DNA from: Halarcobacter sp.
Lineage (GTDB): Bacteria > Campylobacterota > Campylobacteria > Campylobacterales > Arcobacteraceae
DNA: 64,000 nt
Direction: 5' to 3'
NCBI GenBank assembly: GCA_030145305.1
Contig: JAQYVX010000004.1
Span: forward strand, 186,001 to 250,000
Below the pieces are notes generated by a model. The model saw only the letters and a program-made list of their open reading frames with translations, was not told where the DNA came from and made no database searches. Each line of letters starts with the position of its first letter. Within the stretch, counting starts at the first letter, position 1. Positions 37,010 to 45,277 of this stretch are shown here, in pieces. The translations under genes were made by a program, and so were the position numbers.

Positions 37010-38038
37010 ATGGATTTAAAAGGTAAAAAAATCACAATACACGATATGTCTTTAAGAGATGGAATGCATTCAATCAGACATCAATTTACACTTGATCAAA
37101 TGACTGCAATGTCAACTGCTATGGATAAAGCTGGTGTTCCAATGATTGAAGTAACACATGGTGATGGACTGGGTGGTTCATCTTTAAATTATGGATATGG
37201 TTTACATACAGATGAAGAATGGTTAGATTCTGTTGTTCCAAATATGAAAAATGCAAAAATATCTGCACTTTTACTTCCAGGAATTGGAATAGTTAAAGAT
37301 TTAGAAAGAGCAGTTGAACATGGGATTTCTACAGTTAGAGTTGCAACTCACTGTACAGAAGCTGATTGCTCCGCTCAACATATAAAAGCAGCCGTAGCAA
37401 TGAAACTAGATACTGTTGGATTTTTGATGATGGCTCATATGGTAGATGAAAAAAGAATAGTGGAAGAAGCTAGAAAAATGGTTTCTTATGGAGCAAATTG
37501 TATTTATGCAACTGATTCAGCTGGTTATTTACTTCCTGATATGGTAAGTTCACGAATAGGCGCACTTAAAAAAGAGTTTGGAGATGAAATTGAAATTGGA
37601 TTTCACGGTCACAATAATATGTCTATGGGTGTTGCTAATTCTTTGGCTGCAATAGAAGCAGGAGCTACACGAATAGATGCAAGCTTAGCTGGTTTTGGAG
37701 CAGGTTCGGGAAATACTGCAACTGAAGTTTTAGTAGCTGTTTGTAATAGAATGGGGGTTGAAACAGGAGTTGACTTAGACATGATTGAAGATGCGGCTGA
37801 AGATATTGCAATTCCTATTATGGGAAAACCAACAAGAATTTCAAGAGATTCTCTAACTTTAGGTTATGCAGGGGTATATTCATCTTTTCTTTTATTTGCA
37901 CGTCGGGCGGAAGCAAAATATGGGATAGATGCAAGAACACTTTTAGTTGAATTAGGGCGAAGAGGTATGATTGGTGGTCAAGAAGATATGATTGAAGATT
38001 TAGCACTTGAAATGGCTAAACAAAGAGGATTGATATAA
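37010..38038 (+). CDS. dmpG: 4-hydroxy-2-oxovalerate aldolase (DmpG)
   Basis: Splits 4-hydroxy-2-oxovalerate to pyruvate and acetaldehyde. A DRE-TIM barrel with [15 protein letters not shown] near the N terminus and the metal-binding GFHGHNN. The length of 342 matches DmpG. It overlaps the next gene by one base (TAATG). Confidence 0.93.
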   Translation: MDLKGKKITIHDMSLRDGMHSIRHQFTLDQMTAMSTAMDKAGVPMIEVTHGDGLGGSSLNYGYGLHTDEEWLDSVVPNMKNAKISALLLPGIGIVKDLERAVEHGISTVRVATHCTEADCSAQHIKAAVAMKLDTVGFLMMAHMVDEKRIVEEARKMVSYGANCIYATDSAGYLLPDMVSSRIGALKKEFGDEIEIGFHGHNNMSMGVANSLAAIEAGATRIDASLAGFGAGSGNTATEVLVAVCNRMGVETGVDLDMIEDAAEDIAIPIMGKPTRISRDSLTLGYAGVYSSFLLFARRAEAKYGIDARTLLVELGRRGMIGGQEDMIEDLALEMAKQRGLI

Positions 38039-38826
38039 TGGCATTAGATAAAGTAATAATAGAAAAATTAGCAAAGCATTGTGAAGATGCAGAATTAAAT
38101 GCAAAAGAGATCACAAAAATAACAGATGATTATCCTGAAATGACATATGAAGATGCATATGATATTCAATGGACAGTTAGAAAAGCTAAAGAAGCAAGAG
38201 GTACAAAAATTGTTGGTATGAAAATGGGACTAACAAGCCAAGCTAAAATGAAGCAAATGGGGGTGGATAATCCTTGTTATGGTTATCTAGCAGATTACTT
38301 TGCATACGGCGATGGAGCAGAAATTAAAATTGATGAGTTGATTCATCCAAAAGTTGAAGCTGAAATCGCTTTTGTTTTAAAAGATGATTTATCTGGACCT
38401 GGTTGTCATATTGGTGATGTCTTAGCTGCCACTGATTTTGTAATGCCTGCTGTTGAAATTATTGATTCAAGATATAAAGATTTTAAATTTGATTTAAAAT
38501 CAGTAATTGCAGATAACTCTTCCTCTTCAAGATATGTTACAGGTGGAAGAATGAAAGATATTAAAGATCTTGATCTTAAAACACTTGGTGTTGTAATGGA
38601 AATAAATGGAGAAATTGTACAACTTGGTGCTGGAGCTGCTGTTTTAGGACATCCTGCAACTTCAATTGCAATGCTTGCAAATATGATGGAAGAAAGAGGA
38701 GAAACTTTAAAAGCTGGCTCATATATCCTTTCAGGCGCAATAACAGCAGCAATGAGTGTAAAAAAAGGTGATAATGTAACAGTTAAGTTTCAAGACTTAG
38801 GTACCTTATCTATGAAGTTTATTTAG
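38038..38826 (+). CDS. dmpH: 4-oxalocrotonate decarboxylase (DmpH)
   Basis: Decarboxylates 2-oxohex-3-enedioate to the dienol that feeds DmpE. It has the same FAH-like fold as DmpE, with KIVGMKMGLTSQAKMKQMGV, HPKVEAEIAFVL and EIIDSRYKDFKFD; the last segment resembles DmpH more than DmpE. The length is 262. DmpE and DmpH form a complex in Pseudomonas, and both genes are present here. Confidence 0.88.
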   Translation: MALDKVIIEKLAKHCEDAELNAKEITKITDDYPEMTYEDAYDIQWTVRKAKEARGTKIVGMKMGLTSQAKMKQMGVDNPCYGYLADYFAYGDGAEIKIDELIHPKVEAEIAFVLKDDLSGPGCHIGDVLAATDFVMPAVEIIDSRYKDFKFDLKSVIADNSSSSRYVTGGRMKDIKDLDLKTLGVVMEINGEIVQLGAGAAVLGHPATSIAMLANMMEERGETLKAGSYILSGAITAAMSVKKGDNVTVKFQDLGTLSMKFI

Positions 38827-38909
38827 GCTTTATTCTTAAAGCACTTTAGGTTTTGATACTTTGAATAATTGTATATAAAGAATATGAAGAAGTAGACAAA
38901 TAATATAAA

Positions 38910-38930
38910 GGTCCCTTAAAAAATGGGACC
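38910..38930 (+). ncRNA. Candidate leader hairpin, copy 3 (before 4-oxalocrotonate tautomerase)
   Basis: GGTCCC (38910-38915) / GGGACC (38925-38930), followed by AATTTTTAAGGA, nearly identical to the end of copy 2 at 36082-36113. The upstream outer hairpin is only weakly recognisable here. Confidence 0.4.
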
Positions 38931-38948
38931 AATTTTTAAGGACTCAAT

Positions 38949-39140
38949 ATGCCAATAGCTACTATTAATATAATAGAAGGAAGAAGTGATGAGCAAAAAG
39001 AAAAACTTATAGAAAAAGTTACCCTTGCTATTCACGAAGCAATAGATGCTCCAATTGCAAATGTAAGAGTTATTTTAAATGAAATGCCTAAGCAACATTT
39101 TGGAATAGCAGGGCAAAGTGTCAAGAAGATGAGAAGATAA
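38949..39140 (+). CDS. dmpI: 4-oxalocrotonate tautomerase (DmpI/XylH)
   Basis: A 63-residue tautomerase that converts 4-oxalocrotonate from enol to keto form. After Met removal Pro is residue 1, the catalytic base, followed by IATINIIEGRSDEQK with the conserved Arg. A second Arg lies in NVRVILNEM. Size and sequence are canonical for the 4-OT family. Confidence 0.93.
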   Translation: MPIATINIIEGRSDEQKEKLIEKVTLAIHEAIDAPIANVRVILNEMPKQHFGIAGQSVKKMRR

Positions 39141-39148
39141 AAAAGATT

Positions 39149-40162
39149 ATGTCTTCATTAAAATTAAGCGTTCTTGATCAATCACCAATACATGATGACA
39201 AAGATGCAAAAGAAGGTCTTTTGGATACTATAACTCTTGCAATAGATTGTGAAAAATGGGGTTATTATAGATATTGGTGTGCTGAACATCATGATACTCC
39301 TGGATATGCAAGTGCCTGTCCTGAGATTATGATTAGTTCAGTGGCTAATAAAACTTCAACCATAAGAGTTGGAAGTGGTGGAGTAATGTTAAATCATTAT
39401 AGCTCTTTTAAAGTTGCTGAAACTTTTAATACTTTAAATGCCTTACATAATAATAGAATTGATTTAGGAATAGGACGAGCTAGCGGAGCAAATTTTTTAG
39501 CAGCAAGAGCTTTACATAATTTTAATAATGGAGATTATACACAAAAAGCATATGAACTTATAAACTATTTAGAAGATAAAGTTCCTAATGATGATTATTT
39601 TCATGGGATTAATTTATCTCCAAAGAATGTTGATGCAACACCTGTTTATTTATTAGGTTCAAGTGACGGAAGTAGTTTATTAGCTGGAAAATTAGGTGCT
39701 GGCTTTTGTTTAGCACTTTTTATTGGAACACATAACAGACCAATAGAAATTATGGACGCATATAGAGATAATTTTATTCCTTCAAAAAATTTTGAAAAAC
39801 CAAAAGCCATGATAGCTCTTGCTTGTATTTGTGCAAATACAAAAGAAGAAGCCATTGAAATTGCAAGTTCTCACACCTATTGGAAAGTTCAGGCATTTAG
39901 GCACTCTTCAAGAGATGGCTTTCATAGTCCTATGAAAGTAAAAGAATTATATGAAAAATTAAGTTTAGAAGATAAAGCATATTATCATGAGACTTTAGAC
40001 TCAATGGTTTTAGGAACACCCACTCAATGTAAAGAACAAATTGAAGCATTAGCAAAAGAGTATGGGGTTCAAGAAGTAATGATAGTAAATGTTACTTATT
40101 CTTTTGAACAAAGAAAAAAATCATACGAACTTTTAGCAAATGAATTCAATTTAAAAATATAA
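39149..40162 (+). CDS. Luciferase-like flavin monooxygenase (group 1 family)
   Basis: A 337-residue TIM-barrel flavoprotein of the bacterial luciferase superfamily. YWCAEHHDTPGYASACPEI, RVGSGGVMLNHYS and GIGRASGAN are signatures of the MsnO8-like luciferase family oxidoreductase group 1. It sits inside the meta-cleavage operon, 8 bases after the tautomerase and 29 before the hydrolase. It has no assigned step in phenol breakdown; oxidation of a side substrate is possible. It probably uses FMNH2 from a separate reductase. Confidence 0.85.
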   Translation: MSSLKLSVLDQSPIHDDKDAKEGLLDTITLAIDCEKWGYYRYWCAEHHDTPGYASACPEIMISSVANKTSTIRVGSGGVMLNHYSSFKVAETFNTLNALHNNRIDLGIGRASGANFLAARALHNFNNGDYTQKAYELINYLEDKVPNDDYFHGINLSPKNVDATPVYLLGSSDGSSLLAGKLGAGFCLALFIGTHNRPIEIMDAYRDNFIPSKNFEKPKAMIALACICANTKEEAIEIASSHTYWKVQAFRHSSRDGFHSPMKVKELYEKLSLEDKAYYHETLDSMVLGTPTQCKEQIEALAKEYGVQEVMIVNVTYSFEQRKKSYELLANEFNLKI

Positions 40163-40191
40163 ATAATCTAAAAAAGGAGAAGAATAAGAAA

Positions 40192-41010
40192 ATGTCAAAT
40201 CCAGAAATAGCAAAAAGTATAAAAACGGGAAATTTTAATACAAATTATCATGATTTAGGAAAAGGCGAAACAGTTATATTTATTCACGGCTCTGGTCCAG
40301 GAGTTTCAGCATATGCAAATTGGCGTTTGTGTATGCCATATATGGCAGAGAACTTTAGAGTAATTGCTCCTGATATGGCAGGATTTGGATATTCTGATAG
40401 ACCAGAAGCTATTACTTATAATATGGATATTTGGGTTAAACAAATTATTGATTTAATGGATGCTTTAAATATTGAGAAAACCAACTTAGTTGGAAACTCT
40501 TTTGGCGGAGCACTTGCTATATCTTTAGCGATAAAATATCCTAAAAGATTTAATAAAATAGTATTAATGGGTGCAATGGGAATTGAATTTGAAATAACAG
40601 CAGGACTTGATCAAGCATGGGGATACACTCCAAGCTTAGAAAATATGAAATCCTTACTTGATACTTTTGCATATAGTAGAGCTTTAGTAACGGATGAGCT
40701 TGCAAAATTAAGATATCAAGCAAGTATAAGACCTGGATTTCAAGAATCATTTGCTTCAATGTTCCCTTTTCCACGTCAAAATAGTGTTAAAGATATGACT
40801 TCAGATGAAGAAAAAATAAAAGCAATTAAAAATGATGTTTTAATTATTCATGGAAGAGAAGATAAAGTAATTCCTTTTGAAAATTCAATAAGATTACATA
40901 AATTAATTACAAAATCTCAACTCCATGCTTTTGGAGAATGTGGACATTGGAGTCAAATTGAACATGGAAATAGATTTAACAAAATAGTTAAAGATTTTTT
41001 AATAGAATAA
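40192..41010 (+). CDS. dmpD: 2-hydroxymuconic semialdehyde hydrolase (DmpD/XylF)
   Basis: An alpha/beta hydrolase cleaving the C-C bond of the ring-fission product. Oxyanion motif HGSGPGVSAYANW; catalytic Ser in GNSFGGA, Asp in GREDKVIPF, His in CGHWSQIE. The length of 272 matches DmpD. It gives the cluster a hydrolytic branch, useful for methylphenols, beside the dehydrogenase branch. Confidence 0.9.
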   Translation: MSNPEIAKSIKTGNFNTNYHDLGKGETVIFIHGSGPGVSAYANWRLCMPYMAENFRVIAPDMAGFGYSDRPEAITYNMDIWVKQIIDLMDALNIEKTNLVGNSFGGALAISLAIKYPKRFNKIVLMGAMGIEFEITAGLDQAWGYTPSLENMKSLLDTFAYSRALVTDELAKLRYQASIRPGFQESFASMFPFPRQNSVKDMTSDEEKIKAIKNDVLIIHGREDKVIPFENSIRLHKLITKSQLHAFGECGHWSQIEHGNRFNKIVKDFLIE

Positions 41011-41016
41011 AAAATA

Positions 41017-41042
41017 ATAGAAGAGCTAAAAAGCTCTTCTAT
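41017..41042. terminator. Bidirectional terminator between meta operon and porin
   Basis: AGAAGAGCT (41019-41027), AAAA loop, AGCTCTTCT (41032-41040), extended by AT pairs. It lies between convergent genes and probably serves both strands. Confidence 0.7.
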
Positions 41043-41043
41043 C

Positions 41044-42249
41044 TTAGAATTTGTAAGATAAATAAATTCTTGTTGTATCAGTATCTTCATCTACAATCCC
41101 AGCTGGATTAATAATATTTTCTGTTTCTACATGCTCATAATTTATTTTTAATAAGAAGTTTTTACTTATTGGATAAATCACCATTGCACCTATAGCATCA
41201 ACATCTCCTAAAGCATGGGATTTTGAAGAAGATTTTCCTGCATAAGAAATAACTGTTGCATCTGCAATTGGAGCAATAATCCCCCCAACAATAGTATCCG
41301 TGTCAGCTCTTGTTGGTACTCCACCTCCATGAACTGGCATAGCTGTAAAAGGAGTATCAGAAGTACCTGTTCCTACTCCTGTATATACAGGAGCATTTTT
41401 ATCAGTACTTGAGTTGTATGCAAGTATATATCCTAGTTTCCAGATCCCTAACGGTCCCATTGCTCTTAAACCGAACAATTCTCCATCTTGAGCATTTGAA
41501 GCTTGAGTCTTGTCAGTCGAAGATAAGGCTTGAAAAGAAAGATTATGCCCGGCAATTGTATAATCTGCTTGAAAATATAAAACATCTTTATCAGAAGTTT
41601 TAGTTTCACCATCTTCATTTAAGTATTGTGCTTGTAATGTTAAATTTTCTAAAGAAGTATTTTTAGCATAAATAGAATATGCTCCATCTTGAAATTTATC
41701 AAAATCAGAGGTATCTCCTAAGCCATCAGTTTTCCCCTGATATTTATTTATATAAGCGGCACTTAAAATTGTATTAGGGATATCTGTATTCGTTAAAACA
41801 TATGCTTCAAAAGAATCTTTTAAAATTGACTCTGAAGACTTACCTTCAATTGCTGTACTTACAAGAGGTGTAGACATAAATTGCCTACCAACTTTTAAGT
41901 TTGTATTTGAAATTGTATAATCAATATAAGATTCTGATAAAACTGCACCTGATGCATCTAAATCATTTACAAAAACGTCACTATTATTGTCATCATTTAT
42001 TATAGAAGAAGCTTGAAAAGTAACACCTGCTGTAAATCCATAATAAGAGGCAGTTTTTAGACCTAAACTCCCACCTATTCCAATAATATCATCTGATTTT
42101 GCTTTTCCTAAAAAGTTCGAATCTGAATATTCTGCTTTTATTTCACCTTTTACTTTCGAGTTTGCAAAAGCTTCTGATAAATTTTCTGCATGTAATGAAC
42201 CCACTAGAACTAACGAAGTAGCTAAACTTAACTTTACAATTTTTTTCAT
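41044..42249 (-). CDS. Outer-membrane porin, phenol regulon
   Basis: A 401-residue protein with a signal peptide ending near SLHA, a short helical ENLSEAFANSKVKGEI start, alternating beta strands and a C-terminal RIYLSYKF ending in Phe, as expected for a beta-barrel. It resembles Campylobacter major porin-type proteins and the second porin at 49646. An exact copy of the GCGA tandem operator lies upstream. I infer uptake of aromatic substrate; specificity is unknown. Confidence 0.8.
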   Translation of the reverse strand: MKKIVKLSLATSLVLVGSLHAENLSEAFANSKVKGEIKAEYSDSNFLGKAKSDDIIGIGGSLGLKTASYYGFTAGVTFQASSIINDDNNSDVFVNDLDASGAVLSESYIDYTISNTNLKVGRQFMSTPLVSTAIEGKSSESILKDSFEAYVLTNTDIPNTILSAAYINKYQGKTDGLGDTSDFDKFQDGAYSIYAKNTSLENLTLQAQYLNEDGETKTSDKDVLYFQADYTIAGHNLSFQALSSTDKTQASNAQDGELFGLRAMGPLGIWKLGYILAYNSSTDKNAPVYTGVGTGTSDTPFTAMPVHGGGVPTRADTDTIVGGIIAPIADATVISYAGKSSSKSHALGDVDAIGAMVIYPISKNFLLKINYEHVETENIINPAGIVDEDTDTTRIYLSYKF

Positions 42250-42329
42250 TTGATTCCTTTATATCTATTTTCCAAATAATTTCTTTTTTTAAATATAAAA
42301 AAGAAAACTATTTAGTATTATTAATTACA

Positions 42330-42361
42330 AATATAATTAAATGAAATCGCATTTTAATCGC
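42330..42361 (-). promoter_or_regulatory. Porin promoter with tandem GCGA operator
   Basis: On the minus strand GCGA (42361-42358) and GCGA (42350-42347) are 11 bp apart, followed after exactly 11 bases by TATATT (42335-42330). Geometry is identical to the two catabolic promoters. Confidence 0.65.
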
Positions 42362-42437
42362 GAGCTAAATTTTTAGGGATAAGTCTATTTAGAATATTTT
42401 ATTAGAAGAGAATTTTAAACAATCTTTGTTAAGGATA

Positions 42438-43130
42438 TCAATCTAATGAATTTATACAATAGCCACACCCTTGGACGTTTATTATAATATTATTATATGT
42501 TTTTGCTCTAATTTTTTTTATGCACATTCTTAAAGCTTCTGAACTCATACTTTTATTTTCCCAGACATAGTTTTCTATAGTTGAAAAAGAAACGACATTA
42601 TTTATATTTGAAATTAATAAATCGAAAAGTTTTTTCTCTGTTTTTGTAAAATTTATTATCTTATTTTCTTCATCCCTTAAGGATTTATTATTTTTTTCAT
42701 AAATAAAACCTTTTAATAAAAGAACTTTTGAATTATAAATATCTTTAGTAGCCATAAGAATCTGTGTTTGTAATTCTTCTATTTGTATTGGCTTTCTTAA
42801 ATAGCTATAAACTCTTTGATTAATACTCCCTAATATATTTTCTGAACTATCATATGAAGTCATTATTATTACAATAAGGTGAGGTGAGATATCATGCATT
42901 AGTTTAACCATCTCTAGACCATTCATTTCTGGCATATTAATATCTGCAATTACAACATCAGGCTTATCAACTTCGAATTTTTCATAACCTTCTATTCCAT
43001 TTTTTGCGATATCTACTCTTTTGCAATATAAACTTAATGATTGTTTTATACTAAAAGCTGTCATTTCATTATCTTCAACTATCAAAATTTTTATATTTGA
43101 TAATTTATTTAATATTTTACTATCTAACAT
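42438..43130 (-). CDS. OmpR-type response regulator of the periplasmic reductase module
   Basis: A 230-residue regulator. Receiver: IVEDNEM acid pocket, phosphoacceptor Asp in VVIADINMPEMNG, Lys in LRKPIQ. The winged helix (about 145-230) has FTKTEKKLFDLL and QGCGYCINS. It starts 2 bases after its kinase stop. The pair is divergent from the flavoprotein/cytochrome/lyase operon and is the likely regulator of it. Confidence 0.86.
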   Translation of the reverse strand: MLDSKILNKLSNIKILIVEDNEMTAFSIKQSLSLYCKRVDIAKNGIEGYEKFEVDKPDVVIADINMPEMNGLEMVKLMHDISPHLIVIIMTSYDSSENILGSINQRVYSYLRKPIQIEELQTQILMATKDIYNSKVLLLKGFIYEKNNKSLRDEENKIINFTKTEKKLFDLLISNINNVVSFSTIENYVWENKSMSSEALRMCIKKIRAKTYNNIIINVQGCGYCINSLD

Positions 43131-43132
43131 TA

Positions 43133-45136
43133 CTAATCCTTTGTATTACAAGGTAGGGTAATTAAAAAAGTTGTAGGCTTAACTAAACTTACAACAGTCA
43201 AATCCCCATTTAATTTCTTTCTAACTATTAATCTTGAAAGATATAGTCCCGTCCCTGTTCCTTTATCTTTTTTAGTTGTTTGGAAAGATTGAAACATTTT
43301 ACTTTCCATTTCAGAAGGAATTCCAATTCCATAATCACTAACTTCTATATAATAATTGTATTTTTCATATCTTATTCGTATCTTTATTTCTTTTAAACTA
43401 TTTTTATCTTCTAAAATTGCATCATTTGCATTTTGAAGAAGATTTGCAATAATTTGCTGAAATTCATTTTTATAATTTAAACAAGAACAAACTTTATAAT
43501 CTATTTTTTCAATAAGAAGCTTTATTCCTGAACTTTTAAATTGAGGTTCTAAAATTTCAGAAACTTCTTCAATTGCTTTATCTACAGTAAAAGTTTGCCA
43601 CTTTTTATTTGGTTTATAAAAATTTCTAAAAGTATCAATTGTATCTGCTAAATAATGAATATTTGAAAGAGAATAATTAAGATTCTCTTCAAAAACTTTA
43701 TCCGTCAATTTATTTAGTCTTTTAAACTGTAAAAGGTTTCCAATCATTATTGATAAAGAATTCAAAGGTTGTCGCCATTGATGAGAAACTGCAGCTATCA
43801 TTTCTCCTAAATCAGCCATTTTTGATTGTTGAAATAATATATCTTCATACTCTTTTTTTTCAATACTTGCTTTCATTTTTTTTGATACATCTTTTATTAA
43901 AATAATTACACCTTGGTAAACTTCTTCTTTACTTAAAACAGGAAACACTTCAAAAAGAAAATATTTTGGATTTTCTTCTTCATTTAATGCAATAAGTATC
44001 TCTTTTGATTCATAATTTATTTTCGCATCTTTAATACTATTGATTATTTCTTTTTTCATTTCAAAAGATAAAAGACTAAATATTTGTGTTTTTTTATCTA
44101 AAACTTTCTCTTTAATTTCCTCTAGTTGAAGGATATCCTTGAATAATTTATTTTTAAATATTATCTTATCTTTATCATCAATAATCAAGACCCCACTATC
44201 ACCATGTTGTATATAATGATTTAAAATAGACTTTGTCTTTTTAAGACTTTCATCACTATCTCTTTGATTTCTATAATAAAAAAAATTTAAAAGTAAAAAA
44301 ACAAGAAGACTAATTCCATAAATTGCTAAATTTACAAAAAGTTGAAAATTAATTTTCTCATAAACACTACTTTTTTTAAGTTGTGCCACTATGTGCCAAT
44401 TGGAAAATTTTATTTTCTCTTGATAAAAAAGATAAAGTTCCTCTTTTTTATCAATAAAAAAATATTTATTAGCACTTAATGTTTTAAACCCAGAAATAGT
44501 TAAATCTTTATTTGAGTCAGGGTGAAGAATAATTTTACCCAGATAATTAACAATAAAAGCAAATCCATCATAAGGTAAAGATATATCTAAGATTTCTTCT
44601 TTAATCTTATCTAATGGCAAAATGCCACAGACAACACCACTTCTATCACTTATATTCTCTTTAAAAGGAGTACAAATAGATACTACAAGTTTCTTTAATC
44701 CCATATCTACATATGGAGAAGTGACAATTACCTCATCTTTATTAATAGTGCTCTTATACCATGGTCTATTTGTTGTAATATAATTCTTAGGTTTTTTCCA
44801 CTCTACTCCTGAAATAATAGTATCATCATCATATCCTACATAAATATTTTCAAAATTCGCAACATTGGTACTTCTTAGAATAAAATTCTTTATTTTTAAT
44901 TCATTAGTATGATCCATTTTAATTAGGAAATCTCTTATTGCTTCAGTGCTATCAATTTTTTGTTGAAACCATGTTCCTATTCTTGTAGAAACACCTTTTA
45001 CTGCATCTTTTTGTTGAGTAGAAATTGTATCGTGTAATAATTGGCGGTTTATTAAATAATTGGAAAGAATTAATAAGAAGAATATCACACTAAAACTTAT
45101 TATAGTTTTCAGATTTTTTATATTTATAAAACTCAT
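43133..45136 (-). CDS. dCache-PAS sensor histidine kinase
   Basis: A 667-residue membrane kinase. TM1 is at about 12-28 and TM2 at about 272-294, flanking a periplasmic double-Cache domain with a TNRPWYKS motif. In amino-acid-binding dCache domains Arg-Trp-Tyr of this motif contact the ligand, but the usual late Asp appears as GIL in VVCGILPL. A PAS domain (about 305-425) and a kinase core with SHQWRQPL and DYGIGIP follow. It probably senses the periplasmic substrate or product of the divergent operon; the ligand is not known. Confidence 0.87.
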   Translation of the reverse strand: MSFINIKNLKTIISFSVIFFLLILSNYLINRQLLHDTISTQQKDAVKGVSTRIGTWFQQKIDSTEAIRDFLIKMDHTNELKIKNFILRSTNVANFENIYVGYDDDTIISGVEWKKPKNYITTNRPWYKSTINKDEVIVTSPYVDMGLKKLVVSICTPFKENISDRSGVVCGILPLDKIKEEILDISLPYDGFAFIVNYLGKIILHPDSNKDLTISGFKTLSANKYFFIDKKEELYLFYQEKIKFSNWHIVAQLKKSSVYEKINFQLFVNLAIYGISLLVFLLLNFFYYRNQRDSDESLKKTKSILNHYIQHGDSGVLIIDDKDKIIFKNKLFKDILQLEEIKEKVLDKKTQIFSLLSFEMKKEIINSIKDAKINYESKEILIALNEEENPKYFLFEVFPVLSKEEVYQGVIILIKDVSKKMKASIEKKEYEDILFQQSKMADLGEMIAAVSHQWRQPLNSLSIMIGNLLQFKRLNKLTDKVFEENLNYSLSNIHYLADTIDTFRNFYKPNKKWQTFTVDKAIEEVSEILEPQFKSSGIKLLIEKIDYKVCSCLNYKNEFQQIIANLLQNANDAILEDKNSLKEIKIRIRYEKYNYYIEVSDYGIGIPSEMESKMFQSFQTTKKDKGTGTGLYLSRLIVRKKLNGDLTVVSLVKPTTFLITLPCNTKD

Positions 45137-45277
45137 TCTTATGTTTTCCTTAATTTTAAAATTATCTTAAAAGTATTATACAAATTTAAATTTTATATGA
45201 AACTGAATAGAAAAGTTACACTTTAGACCTATTAGATAACTTATAATTTCAATATAAAACTTGAAAAGGAGTTTATT
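45137..45277. promoter_or_regulatory. Divergent promoter region, kinase / flavoprotein operon
   Basis: 141 bases. TATAAT at 45242-45247 is a plausible plus-strand -10, followed by AAAAGGAG before the TTG start. GTTA...TAAC arms at 45215-45240 form a weak inverted repeat. Neither of the two 11-bp tandem boxes found elsewhere is present. Confidence 0.4.

Noticed and set aside
45137-45277. Tandem 11-bp operator for the flavoprotein operon
   Set aside because: Neither GCGA nor AAGTATAA repeats occur; a weak GTTA/TAAC inverted repeat is not enough to call an operator.
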